Origin: Spirochaetaceae bacterium
GTDB lineage: Bacteria > Spirochaetota > Spirochaetia > B11-G9
Assembly: GCA_030600745.1 (NCBI GenBank)
Contig: JAUVLL010000147.1
Location: 1 to 7,779, forward strand
Length of the DNA stretch: 7,779 nt
Direction: 5' to 3'
Part shown: one piece after another, positions 1-3,972 of the stretch
How positions within the stretch are numbered: the stretch's first letter is position 1
How the letters are laid out: the number at the start of each line of letters is the position of its first letter
Translations under genes and position numbers: made by a program
Notes under the pieces: model-generated
Databases searched by the model: none
The model's input: only the letters and a program-made list of their open reading frames with translations
What the model was told of the DNA's origin: nothing

Positions 1-162
1 GCTCCGGCTCAGGGGAGTATTACTCCTGACAAGAGCCTTCTTTATGCTCCTGTCTCCGCCGTAGTCCCTGTAAAGACAGAAAGCATGATAGGCAGCATTA
101 GTCTCCCCTGGCTGACGGAGCCAGCTCTCCTCTTCGATAAACTTCGCGGGCAGATCACTCAT
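1..162 (-). CDS. Phage-type HTH protein, possibly terminase small subunit-like (partial, C-terminus off the edge)
   Basis: Reading the minus strand from ATG at 162 gives 54 codons with no stop before the window edge. The visible protein begins MSDLPAKFIEEESWLRQPGE and continues with TNAAYHAFCLYRDYGGDRSIKKAL. The pattern W-x-R-x-x-G-E-T-x-x-A-Y-x-A-F-x-x-Y-R-D-x-G-x-x-R-S is what I recall at the start of phage-encoded HTH proteins often annotated as small terminase subunits or phage hypothetical proteins. In that group the segment precedes a helix-turn-helix that would bind DNA; that part is missing here. Its ATG overlaps the TGA of the preceding 54-aa gene (ATGA), so the two are probably translationally coupled in one element transcript. 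The nearest SD-like GGAG is about 13 nt upstream, so coupling rather than an independent ribosome site is likely. The coding frame is well supported by the overlap and motif; the terminase role is a guess. It could equally be another element regulator. Confidence 0.6.
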   Translation of the reverse strand, partial: MSDLPAKFIEEESWLRQPGETNAAYHAFCLYRDYGGDRSIKKALVRSNTPLSRS

Positions 163-323
163 GATTTTAAATCTACTCCGCTCATCTCCCTGATAACCGT
201 AATAGCGTTATCAAACTCCTTCTCCCATTCCTTGTTGTCGATCCCCTTTGCATGAGACTTCCGCTTCTCAAGGAACTTCACAGCCTGCTGAATTTTTCCA
301 ATTGTCAGATAAGGAGTTTTCAT
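159..323 (-). CDS. Small hypothetical protein of the integrated element (54 aa)
   Basis: I do not recognise this protein. Minus-strand ATG at 323 opens a 54-codon frame ending in TGA at 159-161. It begins MKTPYLTIGKIQQAVKFLEK and is followed by a charged stretch (RKSHAKGIDNKEWEKEFDNA) and ITVIREMSGVDLKS. It is strongly charged and probably all helical, with no signal peptide or membrane segment, so a small cytoplasmic or DNA-associated protein is likely. Support for the gene comes from its packing: its ATG overlaps the TGA of the excisionase-like gene, and its own TGA overlaps the ATG of the phage-type HTH gene, giving two ATGA junctions in a row. Tight coupling of this kind is typical of phage and integrative-element early cassettes. 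The SD is weak (GGGAAA about 9 nt upstream), consistent with translation by coupling. Function unknown. Confidence 0.6.
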   Translation of the reverse strand: MKTPYLTIGKIQQAVKFLEKRKSHAKGIDNKEWEKEFDNAITVIREMSGVDLKS

Positions 324-517
324 TTCTGAGCTTTCCCAGTATCGATGCTCGGAACAGAATTACTTTCAATCCATCCCTCAAGTTTCTCCCTTGTAAAAAA
401 CAAACGACTCCCCAGTTTTATATGAGGAATAATCCTTCTCTCAGCATAAGCATACAAAGTTTTTGTTTTAAGCCTTGTAATCTCAGCTGCCTCTTTGACT
501 GTCAATAAAGCTTCCAT
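320..517 (-). CDS. Excisionase-type winged-HTH protein (65 aa)
   Basis: A small DNA-binding protein of the excisionase / MerR-like HTH_17 type. The N-terminal motif LLTVKEAAEITRLKTKTLYA (residues 4-23) is the usual helix-turn-helix, and IKLGSRLFFTREKLEGWIES (33-52) is the wing plus closing helix seen across the family. Such proteins bend DNA at attachment sites to favour excision, or act as regulators of the element. The start at 517 is supported by a strong SD, GAGGT, 5 nt upstream of ATG. It lies downstream of the tyrosine recombinase on the same strand, separated by a strong terminator, and its TGA overlaps the ATG of the next small gene. The int/xis pairing supports an excisionase role, but a transcriptional regulator with the same fold cannot be excluded. 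Confidence 0.82.
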   Translation of the reverse strand: MEALLTVKEAAEITRLKTKTLYAYAERRIIPHIKLGSRLFFTREKLEGWIESNSVPSIDTGKAQK

Positions 518-553
518 AAATGACCTCTTTTAAAAATCTAATTGATAAAAGAA

Positions 554-606
554 AAAAACCGGTAAAGAATTGTTTCTCTTCTCTGATAACAATATTACCG
601 GTTTTT
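554..606 (-). terminator. Intrinsic terminator after the integrase (near-bidirectional)
   Basis: AAAAACCGGTAA (554-565) pairs perfectly with TTACCGGTTTTT (595-606), a 12-bp stem. An inner stem, ATTGTT (569-574) with AACAAT (588-593), extends it with a 13-nt loop. On the minus strand the hairpin runs directly into a run of Ts (complement of 552-558), so it should end integrase transcripts and separate them from the xis cassette. The plus-strand T run (602-606) is also usable. Confidence 0.78.
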
Positions 607-616
607 AGTCTCTCTC

Positions 617-640
617 AAGGGTAGGGTTTACCCTACCTTT
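617..640. repeat. Palindrome spanning the integrase stop codon
   Basis: GGTAGGGT (620-627), a TT centre, then ACCCTACC (630-637) form a perfect 8-bp inverted repeat. It extends to 11-bp arms at 617-640 if one G-T pair is allowed. The integrase TAA (628-630 on the minus strand) lies at its centre. No T run follows on either side, so it is not a complete intrinsic terminator. It sits next to the terminator at 554-606 and may be a 3'-end stabilising hairpin or a protein-binding site. Confidence 0.6.
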
Positions 641-1785
641 AGGGGCATTTGTAGAATCTTTGCCTGAATTTTCTGCACATCCTGAAAATCATCAGCTTTG
701 AAATGAGTATAGTGATCAGTCATAGCCTGGGATTTATGGCCAGTTAATTTCTGCAGCTTACTGTCGCTAATATTGTTAGTCCTCATTGTGGTATTAAAGA
801 AATGCCTCCATCCATGAAAACTTAGATTTCTTTTCACCTGTTCATCTTTAGGTATCCCAATTTCAGTCATAGCAAACCTCAGTGCATTGTTTAAAGATTG
901 GGCTGAAACAGGTGTTTCTCCCCCTTTGGTTGAAAATATATATTGACCATTGTTAAGAACTCTTAATTTATCCAGCTCTATCTGTAATTCAGAGGGAATT
1001 GGAACCTGTCTGGAATCTCTGGTCTTTGTGGCGGCAAGCCCATATTTGCTGCTATACTGCTTTGAAACAAGAATGTATCCATCAAAAAGGACTTCATCCC
1101 TCACAGCACGAATCTCATTTACCCGCATTCCTGTACATGCAGAAAGAAGATTTGCCAAATAGTAAATTTTCTTCATCCATTTTTTTTCAATAGATTTTCT
1201 GTCAAAAATAAGACCAACCTCAGATATACTAAGGATATCTCTAACCCGGGGAGTTTCCTTCAGTGGAGCAACATCAACAGCAGGATTTTTATCAAGTAAT
1301 CTGCGCCTGATAGCATCAGCCAGCATTATATTCAAAAAAGTAAAGTTCACATTTGCAGTCTGATTCGATAAACCTCTTTTAGCAAATGCCATAAGCCATT
1401 TTTCGATATCATAACTTGTTATGTTCTTAAGTTTCATATTTTTAAAATAAGGCAGGATATTAAGTTTAAGATTTGACCTGCCGGTATCTATATATTTCCG
1501 GCTTAACTCTCTTCTGCTTAAGCGAAACTTTACATACTCACATTTATCCCAAATCCACCATTTTTCAGCGTATTTGGCAAAAACAAGATTACTCCCCCTG
1601 TTAGGAACAAGAGCATCCTCTTTGTAAAGCTTGTTGCAGTAAACCCTGGCAGCACCCTTTGAGGTCTGCCCAGTCGATCTTGCAGTAGTTCGCCGGTTAT
1701 TATTATCATAAGTCTGATAATACCAAACAACCAGCCCCGATTTCATTTTTCTAGGAAAAACAGTAAAAGATTCCCTATATCTCAT
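628..1785 (-). CDS. int: Tyrosine recombinase / phage-type integrase (385 aa)
   Basis: A site-specific tyrosine recombinase that would integrate and excise the element to its left. From the chosen start the layout is: an N-terminal arm-DNA-binding region (about 1-60, beginning MRYRESFTVFPRKM), a SAM-like core-binding domain (about 68-170) and the catalytic domain (about 180-365). All catalytic residues are visible: R221 in TGMRVNEI, K254 in TKTRDSR, H324 and R327 in HGWRH, H350 in GHKS and nucleophile Y359 in HYTH. The protein looks intact and active. The frame stays open upstream to an ATG at 1803 and a GTG at 1809; I prefer ATG at 1785 because GAGGG lies 7 nt upstream and the arm domain starts naturally there, but the longer forms are possible. 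A promoter lies at 1881-1909 and a terminator at 554-606, so int is its own transcription unit, separate from xis. Being outermost, it marks the element's right end. Confidence 0.93.
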   Translation of the reverse strand: MRYRESFTVFPRKMKSGLVVWYYQTYDNNNRRTTARSTGQTSKGAARVYCNKLYKEDALVPNRGSNLVFAKYAEKWWIWDKCEYVKFRLSRRELSRKYIDTGRSNLKLNILPYFKNMKLKNITSYDIEKWLMAFAKRGLSNQTANVNFTFLNIMLADAIRRRLLDKNPAVDVAPLKETPRVRDILSISEVGLIFDRKSIEKKWMKKIYYLANLLSACTGMRVNEIRAVRDEVLFDGYILVSKQYSSKYGLAATKTRDSRQVPIPSELQIELDKLRVLNNGQYIFSTKGGETPVSAQSLNNALRFAMTEIGIPKDEQVKRNLSFHGWRHFFNTTMRTNNISDSKLQKLTGHKSQAMTDHYTHFKADDFQDVQKIQAKILQMPLKVG

Positions 1786-1880
1786 ACACCAACCCTCGGA
1801 CATGCTCACACAAGTGCGACATACCCTTTTTTGTAAGATATAGAGAAAAGAAACTATACTTTTAATTCTTTACCACATAA

Positions 1881-1909
1881 AGAATAATACCAACAGCCTA
1901 GTCAGTCAA
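1881..1909 (-). promoter_or_regulatory. Putative sigma70-type promoter of the integrase
   Basis: On the minus strand TTGACT (complement of 1904-1909) is followed by a 17-bp spacer and TATTCT (complement of 1881-1886). Transcription would begin near 1874, giving an untranslated leader of about 65-90 nt depending on the start codon used. The -35 lies in a short direct repeat (TGACTGAC) that could also be a protein-binding site. If this is the int promoter, the element extends at least to about 1910. Confidence 0.5.
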
Positions 1910-2207
1910 CAAAAAAGCACCTATTATATTAGATAAGAAGTATTTTGAAAGTAGAAAATGAGATACAGCGCAAAAAGCTCGGATAGAAGTCTGAAATATA
2001 TCAGATAGGCCAGAGTAGTACTGAATAACGAAATACTAATCATAGAGAGCCATGTAGCAGTATGAATATCGATTCCCCAGGGTTTATCAATAAATACATT
2101 ATGATAATGTATTTATTTTATAGGAATTGTCTATGGATGCGAAAGAAAAATTTCTGATTTATACATGAAACAATATTACCACGGTAGGGGCGAGGCATGC
2201 CTTGTCC
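1910..2207. other. Gene-free junction region expected to contain the right attachment site
   Basis: I find no convincing gene on either strand in this AT-rich stretch between the integrase promoter and the VWA gene. It should contain the right-hand element/chromosome junction, because the integrase is normally the outermost gene and the VWA gene looks chromosomal. Visible structure: a loose direct repeat (GATAAGAAGT near 1932 and GATAGAAGT near 1982, each followed by TGAAA) that could be recombinase arm sites, a perfect inverted repeat at 2089-2117, an 11-codon frame with a good SD (ATG at 2133), and most of the REP-like palindrome at 2185-2210. The att core cannot be named because its partner lies outside the window. 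Confidence 0.45.
2089..2117. repeat. Perfect 13-bp inverted repeat with 3-nt centre
   Basis: AATAAATACATTA (2089-2101), TGA (2102-2104), TAATGTATTTATT (2105-2117) form perfect arms. The arms are AT-rich and no T run follows on either strand, so a simple terminator is unlikely. Taking the outer 11 bp of each arm, the middle 7 bp (2100-2106) resembles the overlap of a tyrosine recombinase core site. A repressor operator is the main alternative. Confidence 0.75.
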
Positions 2208-2210
2208 CTA
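2185..2210. repeat. REP-like GC-rich palindrome overlapping the end of the VWA gene
   Basis: TAGGGGCGAGGCA (2185-2197) meets TGCCTTGTCCCTA (2198-2210) with no spacer; 11 of 13 pairs are Watson-Crick and two are G-T. The plus-strand RNA would fold better than the minus-strand RNA, where those two pairs become C-A. GC-rich palindromes of this style (TAGGGGC...GCCCCTA) are, from memory, common dispersed intergenic repeats, some linked to RAYT/TnpA-REP transposases. It is much more GC-rich than its surroundings, and its last three bases are the stop codon of the VWA gene. Confidence 0.6.
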
Positions 2211-3299
2211 ATGGGGTAATACTATTGAATCGATATCTATATTCATTGATTCAGCATCATCAGATACCATTTGTGCTGTCACTTTACCTCGTGGTCTGGG
2301 ATGAGGAGGCGCATCTCCGACCAGGATAATTTTTCTATTCTCAGCTGACCAGTCAAATGCGTGGATTCCCTCGTAGAGGGCTTCATTGACAGCTTCAGGG
2401 ATATCCCTGCCCCCAAAAACACGGATACTGTTAAGAAAACGCTGAGCCACTGAAAGATCATCCTGAAAGGGAAAACTCTTTGTCACATACTCCTCAAAAT
2501 AGTCCCTGTAGAGAACCATTCCAAACCTGAAACTTGAAAACCCCGATGTCTCTTCTTTCAGCATAGGTATCAGAAATTCCTTTAGGTAGGGAATATCATC
2601 TTCCATACTTTTTGTTGTGTCCAGACAGAGGATCAGATCCAGGGTTTCTCCTTTTTCCTTTTGTATAAGTCCCCTTATATCTCCTACAATATCCCCCTCA
2701 TCACGGACAACTTCCCCGGCAATCTTCTCAAAAGCCTCTACAGCCTCCTCCATAAACCCCTTATCCGGCAGGGGCTTCTGAATTACACGGATAATATAGG
2801 GGTTATCATAAAAAGCACCGGTGTAATCGGCATAGGGTTTCTCAAAGGTTCTTACATTTATCCAGGATCCATCCAAAAGCTGAAGCTCCCCTTCACGGCT
2901 CCATGAATATCCAAATTCTACAACATAAGGGATAAAAATATGAAAAACGCTTCCATACTCAGGATGGATTTCAGGAGTGGAATCTACGAGTGCAAACTGG
3001 GTTGTTCCCTGAGCCTCCAGAAACTTGCCGTTTAACAATCTTTTTTCATTTCCATTTGTTTTATGATAAACAGGATCCCGTAGAGAAAATGAACTTGCCT
3101 GCATTTCAGGATCAGCCGTGGATTCTGTAAGAAGAATAGAACCAAGCCCCGGTGTATTCTTAACCCACAAATGATAACCACCCTCTATTGTCTGTTCTAT
3201 AATCAGAGTATCTTCCTGAAGAACCAATCCTTCTGAAAAAATAACTGCGGGAATAATTATGAAGGAGAATAGAAACAGAAGGAACGTTCGGTAATACAT
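2208..3299 (-). CDS. Secreted von Willebrand factor A (VWA) domain protein (363 aa)
   Basis: An exported protein with a metal-ion-dependent adhesion type VWA domain, likely periplasmic or surface-exposed; its ligand is unknown. Residues 1-22 are a Sec signal peptide (YYR, then a hydrophobic stretch LLFLFSFIIIPAVIF). Residues 25-175 form a beta-rich N-terminal region I do not recognise. The VWA domain covers about 218-361: DTTKS at 227-231 is a MIDAS motif of the D-x-T-x-S type, FRFGMVLYRDY (258-267) is the next strand, GGRDIPEA (296-303) carries the conserved Asp299, and LVGDAPPH (326-333) gives Asp329. The start is firm: an in-frame TAA lies 11 codons upstream and the signal peptide begins at this Met. 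There is no SD; a promoter would place the transcription start at the ATG. The TAG stop lies inside a REP-like palindrome, and the protein ends right after the last predicted strand (IDSIVLPH) without the closing helix common in VWA domains, so a slightly truncated C-terminus is possible. Confidence 0.88.
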   Translation of the reverse strand: MYYRTFLLFLFSFIIIPAVIFSEGLVLQEDTLIIEQTIEGGYHLWVKNTPGLGSILLTESTADPEMQASSFSLRDPVYHKTNGNEKRLLNGKFLEAQGTTQFALVDSTPEIHPEYGSVFHIFIPYVVEFGYSWSREGELQLLDGSWINVRTFEKPYADYTGAFYDNPYIIRVIQKPLPDKGFMEEAVEAFEKIAGEVVRDEGDIVGDIRGLIQKEKGETLDLILCLDTTKSMEDDIPYLKEFLIPMLKEETSGFSSFRFGMVLYRDYFEEYVTKSFPFQDDLSVAQRFLNSIRVFGGRDIPEAVNEALYEGIHAFDWSAENRKIILVGDAPPHPRPRGKVTAQMVSDDAESMNIDIDSIVLPH

Positions 3300-3305
3300 A
3301 TTATT

Positions 3306-3333
3306 ATTATCGACATAACCAGAATGATGTTAA
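3306..3333 (-). promoter_or_regulatory. Putative promoter of the VWA gene (leaderless arrangement)
   Basis: On the minus strand TTAACA (complement of 3328-3333), a 16-bp spacer and GATAAT (complement of 3306-3311) are followed by just six bases before ATG at 3299. The expected transcription start is the A of the start codon. No Shine-Dalgarno sequence is present. It lies back to back with the promoter of the divergent transferase gene. Confidence 0.42.
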
Positions 3334-3337
3334 GTGC

Positions 3338-3365
3338 TTGAATACAACAGGGGCATACTGATAAT
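3338..3365 (+). promoter_or_regulatory. Putative promoter of the nucleotidyltransferase gene (leaderless arrangement)
   Basis: TTGAAT (3338-3343), a 16-bp spacer and GATAAT (3360-3365) are followed by eight bases before ATG at 3374. Transcription would start at about 3372, leaving a 0-2 nt leader. The only SD-like bases (AGGGG, 3349-3353) are about 20 nt from the ATG, too far to serve, and would lie upstream of the transcript. Confidence 0.45.
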
Positions 3366-3373
3366 CTGCATAC

Positions 3374-3964
3374 ATGAATATTGACTGCCTTATACCAGCT
3401 GCAGGGTTTTCTTCCAGAATGGGAAAGTGGAAACTGATCCTGCCCTATAAAAACAGTACGATTATTGAAAACAGTATAACAAACGCTGCAGATATCTGCA
3501 GTAGAATAATTCTGGTAACCGGATACAGAGGAGATGACCTTACTAATCTTGTAAAACATGTCCCTCAGGTTTTTACTATTAGAAACACAAATTACCAAAA
3601 CGGCATGTTTTCTTCCATACAAACAGGTATAGAACTAATCCAATCTGAATGGTTTTTTATTACTATGGGGGATATGCCGGATATAAATAAGAATATCTAT
3701 AAAATATTACTTGAATTCCTGAATAGGAATTCAGAAGATGTTGATATTATTCGACCTTTGTATCAAGGGAAAAGGGGCCATCCTGTACTGCTTAACAGGA
3801 ACACAATCCAAACTATTCTTTCAGAACCCCACTCCTCTGAAATGAAAAATGTCTTTTTACATCACAGAGTATTGGATATTGAGATGGATACCCAAGACAC
3901 ATTCAGGGACATTGATACACCCGGAGAGTACAGACAGATTACAGGAAATAATGGACCATTGTAG
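3374..3964 (+). CDS. MobA/MocA-like nucleotidyltransferase (196 aa)
   Basis: A GT-A-fold nucleotidyltransferase of the NTP_transf_3 / YgfJ-MocA type. Known relatives transfer CMP or GMP to molybdenum cofactor for molybdenum hydroxylases or DMSO-reductase-type enzymes. Visible motifs: the nucleotide-binding loop PAAGFSSRMGKWKLILPY (8-25, with K20), NGMFSSIQTGI (76-86), metal-binding GDMPD (99-103), RGHPVLL (134-140) and the closing DIDTP (179-183). Length matches the family (about 190-200 aa). The start is fixed by an in-frame TAA four codons upstream; there is no SD, and the predicted promoter would give a leaderless mRNA. It diverges from the VWA gene and converges on clpB with 8 bp between stop codons. 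No molybdoenzyme or cofactor gene is visible nearby, so cytidylyl versus guanylyl transfer, or another sugar- or alcohol-phosphate substrate, cannot be decided. Confidence 0.85.
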   Translation: MNIDCLIPAAGFSSRMGKWKLILPYKNSTIIENSITNAADICSRIILVTGYRGDDLTNLVKHVPQVFTIRNTNYQNGMFSSIQTGIELIQSEWFFITMGDMPDINKNIYKILLEFLNRNSEDVDIIRPLYQGKRGHPVLLNRNTIQTILSEPHSSEMKNVFLHHRVLDIEMDTQDTFRDIDTPGEYRQITGNNGPL

Positions 3965-3972
3965 AGACGTTA

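Noticed and set aside
248..508. Plus-strand frame opposite the excisionase gene
   Set aside because: It lies antisense to a recognisable HTH protein and its translation shows no family features; a shadow frame.
950..1193. Plus-strand frames opposite the integrase
   Set aside because: They are antisense to the conserved catalytic domain, low in complexity and without recognisable motifs.
1958..2008. Sixteen-codon plus-strand frame (MRYSAKSSDRSLKYIR)
   Set aside because: No SD, no recognisable features, and the length is expected by chance.
3257..3622. Minus-strand frame of 121 codons across the divergent promoter gap
   Set aside because: It overlaps both the signal-peptide start of the VWA gene and the conserved nucleotide-binding loop of the transferase; Cys/Val/Ser-rich translation with no motif.
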